Assembly (NCBI RefSeq): GCF_037975245.1
Contig: NC_092567.1
Span: forward strand, 2,083,714 to 2,147,713
From: Apostichopus japonicus
Taxonomy: Eukaryota > Echinodermata > Holothuroidea > Aspidochirotida > Stichopodidae
Direction: 5' to 3'
Length of the DNA stretch: 64,000 bases
Part shown: in pieces, positions 1 through 12,356 of the stretch
How positions within the stretch are numbered: position 1 is the stretch's first letter
Layout of the letters: the number at the start of each line of letters is the position of its first letter
Notes under the pieces: model-generated
What the model was told of the DNA's origin: nothing
Database searches by the model: none
What the model saw: the letters and a program-made list of their open reading frames with translations, nothing else
Position numbers and translations under genes: made by a program

Positions 1-9
1 CCTCTGGTG

Positions 10-110
10 ACCTATATGACATTTGACCTCACAAGCAATAGGATTCTTGTACTCAATATGGCAAATCCATATACCATGTATGAAAAGTATCCATGATTTC
101 TACCATGAGA
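10..110 (+). repeat. Diverged copy of the 61.4-62.4 kb interspersed repeat
   Basis: The order TGACATTTGACCT, CAATAGGATTC, TACTCAATATGG and AATCCA.ACCATGTATGAA parallels the start of each unit at 61.57-62.3 kb. I infer a common repeat family. The copy is short and diverged, with no coding potential. Confidence 0.4.
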
Positions 111-3100
111 AATCATGTAATGAAGGCTTACAGGCCTCGACAAATATTTTTGAAAGTACTCGCTATTTGGCGACTGTGACTAACAATCTACTCACCAAAT
201 TCCACTCACCACTAGGTCTATGATTGTTGTTCAAGTCTCCAAAGTACAGATTTGCAACATCAGTTAGACAGATACATGTTGCTACGTAATTTCGCATTAG
301 AAAGTCATGTTTCTTTGCAGTATGAAATTAAAACTTTTTCCACCAAAAGTAAATGTTGAACAAAGTAAACCATGACGCAGAATCATAAATAAGCAGCTAG
401 GACTACTGTGTCTCAAACAATTAAAAATACAACATCTGTAAAAAATTCTACGAAGATAGCTTGGCTTCTGTTACATTATAGGGCTCCTCTACTTAACTTG
501 GCATATACTTTATGCATAAACTAGGTGTGCGGGAGTCCTAAGCATATACAGTACCTCACCGCTACTTTGAACCGCTACTCAATTAGAGCGGCGACTTCGT
601 ACAATTTCACAATGAATTATTTGTCTTTTAGCTGCAGATTGATGCGCGAAAAATATCGCTATTACTCCATTTCACTGCTTAAATCAAAGCGTTGTTTTAT
701 GCAATGATAATCTGAGGTTGTAAGAGCATAGATCTCTTCCAAAATTCCTAGCAGTAACAACAGAAAACTTGTCTCAAAACTCCTTAAATTGTTCTATACT
801 TTGCAAATTATGACTGATAGCCAGAAGGAAAATTGCCTTAAGAAATAATGAAGGAGATGTTTTGCCATCTTAAGTGTATTTGTATTCTGACTCGTATTCT
901 TCACGTTGTTGTGTTAACGAACCCTAATCGACCCAACCGTTGCTGGCCTAGACAACATAAGCTTGCTCACAGGCCTAGCCAGGTTTGTTCAAGTTGTCCC
1001 ATAATCATAAACGTGACGAAAGTCGAACGTTACTTTTAAGGCCTATAGCTAGGCTGAAACTAGTGGAAGAGACTACACAAATTTGGATCAACAGCCGATC
1101 CAGACAAAAAATAGTTAATTAACTACGTATCGCCGACTTTGTTGTCCTGTATAATGTGTATTACGTCATGTGGCTGGGGTCAAAACAATGTGTAGTGTTG
1201 AGATAACTGAGCGCGTGTATACATACGAAATCGGTCAACAAAGTTGAGAGAAGATAGTGACTTACTTTAATTCGGCTTTATGGTTCTTCAACAGTTCAAA
1301 ACTTATTATTACTATATTTCAGATTTGGTAAGGCGACATGAACCTTCGAATTACCTTTTCCCTGCTAAACACGGACAATATTTTATCTCCACCGTCTAAC
1401 CGTTTAATCAACTTCACAGAACAAAACTGTTCTCCATAAAACTAGGCAATTAAGACCACGCAATGTTTGTAGCAACATATTAGATATGTGAGTTACATTA
1501 AGGGCTATTTGATTATGTGTTAATTAGGCAGACTTCCATATACCAACGAAAAGTACATAAAGGGAAAAAACGAAGAAAGGGGAATAAAACAATCCTTCTG
1601 TAAAATTAGGGAGAGGAGCAAGTGAGGGATGTATTAAACAACCAAGGAAATCAAGTTTACTCATTTAAAATATATAAACAAAGAATAATAATGAGAACAC
1701 GTTGTAATATCATGATATATGACGTACAGTATCACTGAATGGCTGTTAGATATATACCTAACCCGTATTGAATAAAAAGATGCATTATTCCCAGCCACGG
1801 CTAGACACTGACTGACCTACTTGTCGTCGGTTTCCATGGTTACGTTGTATGACAGTTACGACATTCCAGGTGTACACTAGACGCGTGTCTCGTTTATCTT
1901 TCTATTCATTATCTTTAACTGCCTAAGGTCATCTATTGTTATGCTAATTAGGTATTTACGGGAGATCCAGGTGTGTCATATTTACTGTTAACTTATTTTA
2001 CTTTAGAAATAAATTGTTTGAATCAATCGTCTGTGCAGAAAACTATTGTAGTAACTGTAGAGTAGGCCTACTGTGTGTACTAAAACGGTGATGATGTTAT
2101 CGGGTAGAAACGGAATTGACTTGAAGGGCTCCCTAAAAAAGATGATGTGCGAAGGGGTGGGGGCGAAGGAAGGGGTGGTGGTGGGTACAGGTAAGCTGTC
2201 TGAAGGGGAGTGGGGCAGAGGAGGCGCACACTGGGGTAAAGTATTTAGTCTAGATAGGGAATCAACATTCTCTGTTACATTTTGTTTATAGTCAGACCAT
2301 TTTACATCTATTGCCAGACCAAACAAAACCCCCGAAGTGTATTATTTCCAGTAATTTTTTTCTCCGCGGTCACAGTTATTCCCGGAATGGCGTTGTTTCA
2401 CATATAACATACGCTAAGCAGCTTTCGTTCTCATATATTTCATTTATGTAACTACTCAATAGCTTTTGTCTTTTCTTTCGAGATTTGGATGAGGCGCGGT
2501 TGGTGGGGGGGGGGGGGGTGACGGGTGCGACTTAAATATTTTCTTTTTTTAGTAACACGTCAGCTGTTAGTTGAAGATGTCACTGATTATGTTGTGAATG
2601 GTAAAGACGGAAAGGAGAAACTTTTACGAGGTTTGATCTGTAAGACCAAACTCAGGCAAGAGGAGGAGAGAGAGGAGGAGTTGGTTTGGGGTGGGGGTGG
2701 GGGGTCTAAAGTAACACTGCATTGGAACAGACCAAACAGGGACGTCATGATCGAATCAAGTATGAAGTAACATTGATACGAGGAATATTAAAATATTGAA
2801 CAGTTTTTGTATAAAGTTATCAATTATACAATGTTGAAGCTCTCGGTTAATTTTGTAATTAATGTTTAAAAAAATAGGTTAAAATATAAGCATAAATCAT
2901 AATTAAGCTTATTTTGTATAACGTCGTATTTCAAGCTATAACGAAGAAAGTGATGTAGTTTAAGCGGATTTAATTTGAACCTTTGAAATTTATCAGATAT
3001 ACAGATTTGCCTTTAATGATATTTATTGCAATACATTGTTTTTAGCTTTATAGTTAACTCAATTGCAATTATATATTTCCTTCTATTTAACTTTTATTTT

Positions 3101-3790
3101 GTTTTAATTAGTTAACTTATTTTGAGTAACTATTTTTTTTAAATTTTGACAACTAAAACTATTTTATTAGTTGCTTCTTTTGTATGCATTCCAGTTTTGC
3201 TAGAGTATCATAATCTGATCAAATTTTGAGTTTATGCTTTTATTATTGCCATCATTTTACTACTTTAAAATTAATAACGATTTTCAATCTCTTTTGTTTC
3301 TTAATTTAATTGTACATAATTGAAAATCAACTATTTCGGAGGTTTCAGTCAAAATTAACAGTTATTCCTTATAAAACTTTACTTTAGAATATTAATTTTA
3401 CTCGCTAGAATTATTAAAATCCATTGTCCTTGTCTATTTTATCCTAATAAACATTCCTGTAATTCTAAAAGCTATTTAGTTAAATTTTAACATTAAAATA
3501 AACAAAGAACATTTAAACAACCACCACCCACCCCTACCCCTCTCTTACCAACACCCTCTTAAAATATTCCCTATTTATCCATTATATTTTGTTTTATTTA
3601 TCGTAACATTCTACAGAATTCCTTTCACGATGACCTAATTATTAAAATTTATTCAACAAAACTAATTATATCCTTGACATTAAAATACAGCATACTCTAC
3701 ATTCTCTATTGTTAGTTTAATATTGATAACTTTTATTAATTAAAATTAATTCCTATTTTAACTTTTATGATGATTCTAACATCTACACCG
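111..3790. other. Non-coding stretch with no recognisable gene
   Basis: Frames here are short and do not resemble proteins. There is a purine-rich patch at about 2130-2230 and a poly(dG) tract near 2504-2518, followed by a GA/GT-rich patch at 2650-2705. From about 2770 the sequence becomes strongly AT-rich. It may be intron or 3' flank of the minus-strand LRR gene whose exon starts at 4006, but no further LRR exon is visible. Confidence 0.5.
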
Positions 3791-3800
3791 GAATACTTAC

Positions 3801-4006
3801 TCCAGCACCTTCAAGCTTGTACACTGTGAGGAGTAAGACAAGATGGCCGCCAACTCTTCATTAGTTAGTTTCCTGTCGTCCCTGATCCACAGCTCCTGGA
3901 GAGAACTCAGGATAGAGAGAGAGAGACCAGACTCAAGGATAAGGTTCAGACCAGACTCATCAACTCTAGGACAGCAGTGATTTAGCCACACACGGGAGAT
4001 AGGAAT
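3801..4006 (-). CDS. Leucine-rich-repeat exon of an NLR-like or other LRR protein
   Basis: One internal exon of 206 bp on the minus strand. It lies between a good acceptor (TTTCATTCTAG, ending at 4007) and a consensus donor (GTAAGT, 3800-3795). The open frame encodes about 68 residues with one LRR unit of the ribonuclease-inhibitor type: SLQELWIRDD, then KLTNEELAAILSYS, then SLKVLE. Exons carrying single LRR units of this kind are common in echinoderm NACHT-LRR (NLR) receptors, where the LRR region senses ligands, and I infer that origin. No NACHT or death-fold domain is visible, so a different LRR protein is equally possible. The exon ends in phase with an expected next repeat, but I found no second LRR exon in the AT-rich flanks; neighbours may lie beyond the left edge or have decayed. 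Frame, splice sites and LRR spacing agree well; the exact gene does not follow from one exon. Confidence 0.6.
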
Positions 4007-5055
4007 CTAGAATGAAAGAATATAGTTACTGATAATAGATTAGATAGAGATAAATATATTGGATTTGGTTAGGATTAGAATAATTATTATGATATTATAA
4101 ATAATACAAATAACGAAATAAAATAAAGGAAAATAAAGCGATAAACTAAGACATTTAGGTCGTGTTTATTTGTAAGAAAGAATCAGTTATTGGAACAGAA
4201 ATAAGGGGCTGATTTTAACGGAGACAAATATAAACAGGAATAATTAGAATAGATTAGACAATAATAAAGTGGTAATGTAGGATTAAAGGGTTAGTTTTAT
4301 TGTTTTACAATTAAATTATTCATTAAAGTTTTTATAGCTAGTAAGGTTTAATAAAATAAGAATGTGAGGCTACACATTTTTATTTATTAGTTAATAGGAA
4401 ACAAATCTCAATGACGGGTTGAAAATTTTATAAGAAATGGGTAAATAATAATTGAGATTATCTATCTTTTGAAGGAAACAATTGATCACATTTGTTTGTA
4501 TTTTTATTTAGAACTTTCAGAATGAAAATGTAATTTAATGTTATAGGAATCATGAAAAGGAAACTTCTACGTAAACTAATATAAGGTTTTTATAAAGTTT
4601 AAGGATATTTGGAGGAATTATATTTAAATCAATAGGTTGTTTCTTATAATTAAAATGCAATTTTGAGAAGCAGATGTACGGCAGATCAAATTCAAGTTTC
4701 AATAGAGAAGGTTGACGAGGCTTAAACTCTAAATTACAAATTATTTCATTATTGATCCAAATCCGACTATTCAGCTTGAATTATAATTATTTCTAATTAA
4801 TACGATTTGTTTAAATGATGATGTCCATCTGTGTTTTGTTATTAAATTCATTTCTAAGTTACGGTTTGATTGTGACATAACCTCTAGTGGACTTTTTCGA
4901 AATGTAGCTTTGTTCTTTCTTTGTGTTTGTAGATATTCCTAAATTGGGTATTGCTAATTATTTTAACTTTCTAAACTTTATCGTTTCTTCCAATTACATA
5001 GTACCATCCGCTTTTTACATTTTTATTACAAATACTTTTGTTATCTGGAAACACT
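4007..5055. other. AT-rich probable intron upstream of the LRR exon
   Basis: Very AT-rich with many TTAATTA and AATAAT words and no protein-like frame. It would be intron for the minus-strand LRR gene. Nothing else is supported. Confidence 0.4.
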
Positions 5056-5059
5056 TCAT

Positions 5060-5383
5060 CCTTGGGGGGCTGTGAAAAATATGGGGGCGGAAGTATCATT
5101 CCGCCCCCCCCCCCCTTCGCTCAAGAAGTCAGAAAACCCCTTTTTCATTTCCAAATCAGAAAAAAAATCTCATTTGGAGCACCAAATTGCATCTAAGGCC
5201 AAGTGAAAATGCAAAATTATTTACAAAATGGAGTGGGTGTTGGAGTGTGCTATATTGCACCAAATTGCATCTGAGGCCACCTGGAAATGCAAAAAAAATC
5301 CCCCTCCCCTTAGACCCCTCCTCCAGGCCGGCCATCAGTCTTCAGCCCCCCCCCCCACTCAAAAGTACCTTCCTACGCCACTG
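5060..5383. repeat. MITE remnant ending in CTACGCCACTG, with poly(dC) tracts
   Basis: The right edge CCTACGCCACTG is the reverse complement of the CAGTGGCGTAG terminus of the element at 45835. Inside are two copies of a CACCAAATTGCATCT(A/G)AGGCCA block (about 5180 and 5259), and poly(dC) tracts at about 5104 and 5346. No left terminus was recognised. Confidence 0.45.
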
Positions 5384-7575
5384 CTAATTAATTATTACTG
5401 TTAAGTTTAATCGGGTTGATTCGGTCTTCATTGAAATATCTTCTGTTACGATGGAATTCATCGGGTGTGAACAGTTAGCGGAACATTTAACGTTAGAGCT
5501 ACGGCTCTCGCAAACTTCTGCTATTGAGTGTTGCAGCAGGGTAAATTAAGTGGCGCACTTTCAATTTCAAAACCATTTTAATTTTTAAATATCATGTGGC
5601 CATACGTCTGTTGGCTTGGAAATGACGTACAGTTTTTATAATTATATGGGCAAAATTAAGACAAACCAGCTGTGAGTAGAACACCACGATATAGTTGCTG
5701 CTGGAAAGACATGGACGAAAGATTCATTTTTAATGACTATGTATTGCATTTGATTATGATTAGACTTAATAGGAATACTGTTTTATAGAGGCTCAAAGCT
5801 CTAGGCCCTAAACAGTATTTAACAAAATTATATATCACGTTAAGTGTCAGGAGGTAGGTTATTCAACTAATAATCAGTTATTAAATAACATTATTTCAGT
5901 CAGCCTGCTCGGTAAAAAGCTGCAGGTTTCTCACACAAGTGGCTCATATGTCTGACCTGGTAGATTTAGTAAGTTAGGTGATTACAATAATAATTGTAAA
6001 ATGTTATTGACTTGTATTCACGCCTATATATAAGGCTATATTATGTACGAGTAAAATCGAATTGAACCATTTTCTTGAATTAAATTTTTTGAAGGGATTA
6101 CAAAGTTCCAAAGTTTGTCTATGGATACTTTTTGCTAGCTAGAATGAAGTAATTGTTTTCAAAGTAAAGGATAGGCATCAGCTCACCTAGAATATGTTAG
6201 TCTTCGCTTAATGTAAGATCCCTAAAGAAGACTGTGTCTCGATTATATTTTATTCAATTCCTTTATAATTAAGATAAGCTTCAACTTGGAATTTTCATAA
6301 TCAGTCAACAACTATAGGCTAAGATTTGTATTATTTATTATTTAGATTTGCTAAGCACGTCCTCTTGCTAAAAGTAGTATATTCTAGCTTTTCGCGGGTG
6401 ATGTTTGAGATTTTTAACATAGCCTAACTGTATTACTAGTCTTGTCTATAGCCTACCTAAGTTTGGCCTGGCCTATGTACACATCCTAGCCTATGCCTCT
6501 ATACCATACCGTCAAATTATCTCTCTGATCAATAATGTTTTAAAATTTAACTATTCACAGCGGTTTCTCTCCATTAAACAATCCATCTTAATAAGTACTC
6601 AAGTCAATGGTAACAAACAACCGCCACGATTATACTACGTACTCTGAAACGACATGCACTGATATAACACTAAACCATTCATTGTCAGTGATACTGATAT
6701 ATACTAGATGTGAACAGGTATTCAATAGCATGAGTCACCGATATTCATATACAGATGTTTCCCAGCTGTTCGCGGGTGATGTTTGATATTTGTAACAGAC
6801 ATTTTGGCGCCAATAGAAATAAATGTACGTAACGTTATATATGCCCGGTGGAAACAGACAGTTAAAAAACTGACGTCGATTGGGTATGTAGTAAGGAAGG
6901 GGTCAAGGAAGTAAATAATACAACGCAACCTATATCAAGCAGATCAATCTATCATTGACATTTCTCCCTAAGCGGTAGGGTGTTAGTCCCCGTGCACCCC
7001 CTCCCCACCACCGGTTAAAATTTGGGCAAAAAGCATTTTATGTACTAATTCACACACCTTATTATCTGTTAGTGGATGCATACAAAAACAATTAACACAA
7101 AAGTTTGAATACCGTCTGTTTGAAGAAGTACATGTTTAATGAATATTAAAACCTACATGGAATAACATAAATTGAACATCCTTGTTCAGTCATACACATC
7201 TTGCAGAAACACATCGTGCAGACAAAACGTGTCTGTGTCAAGTTACATTTTTGTTTTTACAAATAATCACTTGATCATCATGAAATTATTGGAAAGAATG
7301 TAACTACACAACTTTTTTCATCCCCTCCCCGCCAAACCACCTTTATATTTAATTCCACTCCATGTCAGTGCTGGATTATTCAGCTGAATCTTTGCACCAG
7401 CAAAGAGAGTTTCAGGCAATCAAACGATGTTTTGTCTTTTCACGTACCTCGATCGTAATTGCTCAAATCAAAATACTATGTCGACATTTCACCAATAATG
7501 TTAATAGTCAATTCATGTAGCCCCCCCCCCCCCCCCTTTCTTTCTTTTTACTTACTACCATCCTTATCAATAAAG
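5384..7575. other. Non-coding stretch, no gene recognised
   Basis: No protein-like frame. A 30-bp block containing TTCGCGGGTGATGTTTGA occurs twice (about 6391 and 6770). A poly(dC) tract of about 17 bases lies near 7521. Confidence 0.45.
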
Positions 7576-7579
7576 GTGT

Positions 7580-7985
7580 ATTTTTTTAGATGAAATAGTT
7601 GAAATTTATATAAGAAAGAAATCTTGATTTCAAGAAATGCAATGGTAATTTCGAGAGAAACGTACAAGTTTGAGATAAAACGCTAATATTTTTAGATGAT
7701 AAGTCGACATTTTAAAAGTTTAAGTTTAAAACAAAAAGAAATCGACATTTTACATGAAGGGAATTAGAGAAGTCGAAATCAATCGAAGGGGTTTAAATTT
7801 TAGAAAAAGTAGTTTAATGTTGAGAATTTCGGTTATATTACAGATTGCAATTTTAAGACAAACTTGATTTTTTAAGAAAAGGGTTTCAATTTTGAAAAAG
7901 GGTTGAAATTCCCAGAAACATTCAAAACTTTCGGGATAAAATAATTAACATTTTGATATGAAAATTTTGAAATTTGTCAGTGTTC
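7580..7985. repeat. Degenerate short tandem repeats (TTGAAATTTT-like units)
   Basis: Units of roughly 25-30 bp built from AAATTTT, AAGAAA, CGACATTTT and TTTCAATTTTG recur with drift. The same words recur at 57870-58010, suggesting one low-complexity family. Confidence 0.4.
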
Positions 7986-8394
7986 CATGTGGTCACAATA
8001 ATGACAAAATGTGTACTGCTTGCTTAATTGGGATGCCTCCTGACCCCCTCCCAAACCAGTTCATTTTTTGCTCCCTTGTTACGCCAATCAAGTGATTTTC
8101 ACATGTAGATATGAAGAAGGGTGTAGAACATTAAGGAGGAGGTACATCTTGTGGCTAATTTGTGTATATTTCTGATTAAGTGCATAAGCGATAAGTTTGC
8201 CTCTCCAATCCTGAAAACGGATCGACTCTCCTGTATGGTTTAGTACCCAGTAACGTGGGTTCACATTAAAAAATTCTCCCGACATATTTAGGAAGGGGAA
8301 TGAACCTTTATGGTCAGACTATAGGTGGCGAAACTTTTGGTGGTGTTGCTGTGGAGTCGTTGAATGCAATTCCATGTAGAGGTCCTCCGACTGA

Positions 8395-8731
8395 AACAAT
8401 TCCCCAGCCAGCATGCCCAGCTGGGGCCCAATTGGGTTTCACTCGGTTGAATTGGGCCTGGTTGGGCCAGGGCCAGCCCACTCAGTGCCCATTCGGGCAC
8501 AATACAGTTTGGCCCTTCTAGTTAACATACTTCAAAACATTATTGAGATGTTCAACACATACTTGTTTTTTTGCTTTGGAAAGCTTAGGTTCTTCCTTAG
8601 GCCACCAATCCTTGACAACAGTTAATTCATTAACGTAGTGGCCCAATTGGGACAGACTCGGTTTTTGATCAGGTTGGCCCTCATGTATGGCCCGCTTCGG
8701 GCCCTGGCATTCGGGAGCAAGACGGTTTCAC
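8395..8731. repeat. TGGGCCCA-rich repeat element, interrupted by a MITE
   Basis: The block starting CCAGCCAGCATGCCCAG, followed by GGGCCCAATTGGG and TTTCACTCGG, is the reverse complement of the right end of the element at 13385-13805. GGCCC words continue at 8640-8715 and the repeat resumes (GGTTTCACTC) after the MITE at 8732-8989. Confidence 0.6.
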
Positions 8732-8989
8732 CAGGGGCTTTCTGTGACTGCGTCGAGTGGGGGGGGGGGGGGGTGTACGGACCCAAATTTACGGACCAAA
8801 ATTGATTGTTAGCAATCTCGCTCGAAAAAATGAGGATAGTCTGCGAAAAATATGTTAAATTGGTAAGATTGTTAGCCGAAAAAACTGACAAGAAAAGAAA
8901 AAGAAAAGAAAGAAGGTCATCAGTATATTTGATTTTACCGAGGAACTCACGAACACCCCCCACACCCCCCCCCGTACGGTACGCCCCTG
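8732..8989. mobile_element. hAT-like MITE with perfect 8-bp target duplication
   Basis: 258 bp. Ends are CAGGGGC at the left and GCCCCTG at the right, the CAG...CTG form of hAT elements. GGTTTCAC flanks both sides exactly (8724-8731 and 8990-8997). A poly(dG) run lies just inside the left end and poly(dC) just inside the right, next to GTGTACGG/CCGTACGG, so the ends are inverted. It has no transposase and is non-autonomous. It sits inside the TGGGCCCA repeat, whose other copy also contains GGGTTTCACT. Confidence 0.8.
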
Positions 8990-9438
8990 GGTTTCACTCT
9001 TTCGGCTGACCTACTTCAATGTATATATCTCATTTCCACACTGCACTATCGTTATGACAAAGCCAACTGGCAACACTGATTCCCGAATTAGGCGCGTTTT
9101 TTTGCCACCAATACGTATCGCGCTCCATATGCCCTCACGTGATCATTCTACGGCAATAAAGCTAAAGAAATGACCGAGAACACTTTCCGAAATCCGATAT
9201 GATTCAACGAAATCCATCGAAATAATTCAATTCACAATTGATAATTCAATCATTCACTCGAAAGGAGTTGGTACTCGGTGAGTATTTTGGAACAATTTTT
9301 TTTCTGTGAGGGTGTGACTCATTTGGGTGAATTTGTAGCAAGTTTTATTTCCTTGCACCCTCATCTCCGGAAGTGTAAACTTTCTGTGACGGGTTTCCTC
9401 GTTTGGAAAATACTCTAAGGGACTCACCAGAGGAATAC

Positions 9439-9657
9439 ATGCGTCATCTTAGCTTGGGACCTCCGCGACATGTGGATTATTACTATTACGAGTACCAGCT
9501 GACCTTTATTAATATACTTAATTACAGCTCTACACGCATATCTTTACCTCGGGAACTTCAACCCTTAATATCTATATTTGTTCGGACATTGCCCGCTCGT
9601 GTAATTTACTGCTCCGCGAGCTCTTGGCCTAACGATCACCTCCTGTCCGCGTTGCAG
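9439..9657 (+). CDS. Candidate first exon upstream of the SGNH-like exon
   Basis: An open frame from the ATG at 9439 to a possible donor at 9658 (CAG|GTGATT). It encodes about 73 residues and reads like protein (MRHLSLGPPRHVDYYYYEYQ, later PRELQPLISIFVRTLPARVI). The frame itself stays open to a stop at 9711. Ending at 9657 leaves phase 0, which matches the phase-0 start of the next candidate exon at 10092. I do not recognise the sequence as a known domain. It could also be a chance frame; joining it to the SGNH-like exon is inferred from order, strand and phase only. Confidence 0.35.
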
Positions 9658-10091
9658 GTGATTATTGTTTATCAGCGTAGCCTAGCGTGGTTGCTGTTCA
9701 TAGGATGGTAAGCCTAGGCACCCTATAGTCTACTACTACTTCGCGCCACCTTCTGGAAGTTCCAACCACGGCTTGGCGTAAAGATTCTCACGCCACCGAT
9801 CTAAGCTGGACTGAGCGACGGTGCACTGTGTGTATTTTCGTGTATTGGAGGACCGACCACTTTTCATTTAATTTTACTAGACGGACTGATCCAAATTATT
9901 AGATCAGAGGTTTGTTTTACAATACCCTTAATCTAGTATAAGTTATAGCATTATCAGGCAACTAGCCTAGACCTAATAGCATGTCATTTCGTGTATTACT
10001 CGCGACAGCCTATCCTTACGGTCTACATAGACTTAGACTTTTACAGTTGCAGAGCAATCGCGGTTGGTGTATTATTATAAACTTTTCATAG

Positions 10092-10660
10092 ATAAGTCTC
10101 CTTGTTCGTTTTCAAATACACCTGTCTCGTAGTGGATCACCACGCATTAATTTTCTCTTTGTAACCGATTCAACGGCATATTATTTCGATCACTATCGTA
10201 GGCCTGAAGGACCTGTACGTAGCATAGACTTTGTAATTAGAAGAGGAGCCACTGTTGCAGACTTGCTTCTGTATACCATAGATAAGCTACGTCACCAGCC
10301 TACCAACGACTGGGTCATTCTTCGCTGTGCTGCAGGCATTTAACAACCTTATGGAATTCGCCAGCAATTCTTCAGGTCACAGAGTTCTCCGTCGATCTCC
10401 AGTTACTGCTCCTTGGCTAATCTCACGTCTCCAACATTTTAAGGACGCTGTTCAACGAGAGCACCCACCCATTATTGTTGCCTTTATTACAATTCCTACA
10501 GCCTCCTTTGTTAAGTTCCGGGAAAGTAGGCAGCTGTTTTCGCCAATACTCACTACTGAACAACTCAAGGCCTGTCAACACGATCTCGACAATCAATTGG
10601 ACGCAGTCAACCTATTCATCCGTTGTTTCAATCATCAACCGCAAGACAGTTTCAACATTC
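10092..10660 (+). pseudogene. SGNH-hydrolase-like domain exon with a 1-bp frame break
   Basis: The exon follows an acceptor (TTTTCATAG) and ends at a possible donor (GTAAAT at 10661). It reads in one frame from 10092 to a TAA at 10341, then continues in the +1 frame. The break falls in the TTT of GCATTTAAC, and one extra T accounts for it. Across the break the protein keeps the SGNH pattern: FVTDSTAYY at the nucleophile block (DS), RRGATVADLL at the glycine block, then ILRCAAGI followed by NNLMEF at the GxN block. The next part is amphipathic, with PPIIVAFITIPTASF as a core strand and LDNQLDAVN. SGNH proteins are esterase-like; catalytic activity here is not established, and the His block is not seen before the donor. 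It is either a recently broken gene or a functional gene with a homopolymer error in the assembly. Confidence 0.5.
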
Positions 10661-11149
10661 GTAAATATGTATTTTTCATGTTCAAACTTTTTTTACATTT
10701 TTGTAGATTAAAGGGGGCATTTATTCAAACTGTAGTTCACCTATCTGATACTTGGAGCATTGAAAATCATATCGGTAGCCCTATTTCCATATTCATAGCA
10801 TGTTCAGTTACCAAGATATGACTGTTTGCAGTTTGTTATTTAATAGGAGTAGAATGGCCACACCATATTTTTCATGTCAATACCTGGCTATTACTAAAAG
10901 TATTATATTTCCCTTTGAAATATATATAATATGTTTCCACACATTCCTTACATGTGAAATAAATAATTTTGTGTAAACATCATCTAAATCCCAAGTGCTG
11001 ACATAACATGTTAACATTTTAGAACGGATAGGGTTATAACTTCCATGTTTATATGACTATGAATAACAATTTAAAACATAGGAATTGCTACAAACCTAAG
11101 GAACTGATGTCATCAAATATTAGTGTTGCCGTTCTATTTGATTTCTTAG

Positions 11150-12356
11150 GAATTTTCCAAATGCTCATATTCTGTCGCACTCAATTTTTCCAACTGTCGC
11201 ACTCTAATTTTCACATATTCTTGTAATGTGTGAGTGTCCTAAAATTTTCGGTCAAAATTGACCTTTAATCAGTCATATTTACCACGTTTTCCTTGTCATA
11301 TTGAGAAATTGTATCTCGCGATCCTTATACTCCACCATAACAAAACTTTGAATGATTTTGAATATTCTAAAAGAAATGCCTAGAACTACTGTACAACGTT
11401 CAGCTTCAATTTGGTTAATTTACGTATTAATTTTGCTATTAGGTGGGTTGACCCTGTTCACTAGCTTACATTGGCACTATGGTATGTACAATTGAAACAC
11501 TCAATGCTAATCTATGGAAGCTTAAAAGTGCCATCAACATAAGAAAAACTTTGCCCCATAAATTGACATTTTTCAGTCTATTGTTTAGATAGCAAAATAA
11601 AATCTTATCAAATATCAGAAAATGTTGGATTGCTCAGTTTCTTTAACTGAGCAATTGAAAAATTTTCTAAAAAACGTTTAATTGAAAACTAATCATATCT
11701 CGTCAATTGGACATTTTTCTGCAAAATGTTTAATTGACAACTTATCATATCTCTTCAATTGGAAATGTTGCTGCGAAATGTTCAATTGTTCACTTCATTC
11801 CATCTGAGCAATTGAAATATTTTCTGCACAATGTTTAATTAACAACTTATGGTATCTCATCAACTCAACATAAACATTTTTCTGCAAAATGTTTAATTGT
11901 TCATTTCATTCCAAATTCTCAGCTGGAATGAAGTGAACAATTGAAATTGTTTCATGTGAGTGATAAATAGCCCCCCCCCCCCCAGGAAAATAATATTAAG
12001 CGTGTTAGTAAAAAGCACTGTATTTTTTGGTAATTCACTATGTCGTCGCATATAATTTGTTGAAAAAAAAAAGTTTTCCCTTTCGTTACATTAACATAGC
12101 TTTTGTAGTCAGTAGTCTATGTAGCCTTCAAGCATATAACTATACTCAGTTGCTTACTGTGTAGTGAGGGCCAGTGGTACAGATGTATCGAAAAATAATT
12201 CCGCATAATTCCACATGGTAATGTTGATGAGTAGTACGGGGGGGGGGGGGGTACAAGGCAGCAGTTGGAATTTTCTGGCTCCAAAATCCATCCAGTTGGA
12301 ATTTCAGCCACTCCACCCCCCCCATCCCCCATCATCAGGCCTTAGCTACATCCCTG
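11150..12356 (-). repeat. Interspersed element, inverted copy of 47189-47900
   Basis: Read on the minus strand it begins CAGGGATGTAGCTAAGGCC (12356 downwards) and runs through a poly(dC/dG) tract, CCAACTGGATGG, CTATGTTAATGTAAC and AACCCACC, down to GTGCGACAG near 11180. The same order lies on the plus strand at 47189-47900. This copy carries extra tandem repeats at 11650-11945. The CAGG...GTAGC terminus resembles the hAT-like MITEs, but the other end and a target duplication were not found. Confidence 0.65.
11650..11945. repeat. Five-unit ~52-bp tandem repeat
   Basis: Units start with CAATTG or a variant near 11652, 11704, 11756, 11809 and 11861, each with TTTTCTGCAAAATGTTTAATT and a CTTATCATATCTC-like end. 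It lies inside the element at 11150-12356 and is absent from the related copy at 47 kb, so it is private to this copy. Confidence 0.65.

Noticed and set aside
2003-2326. 107-codon minus-strand Pro/Ser-rich frame
   Set aside because: Antisense of a G-rich patch with a competing plus-strand frame; no domain or splice evidence.
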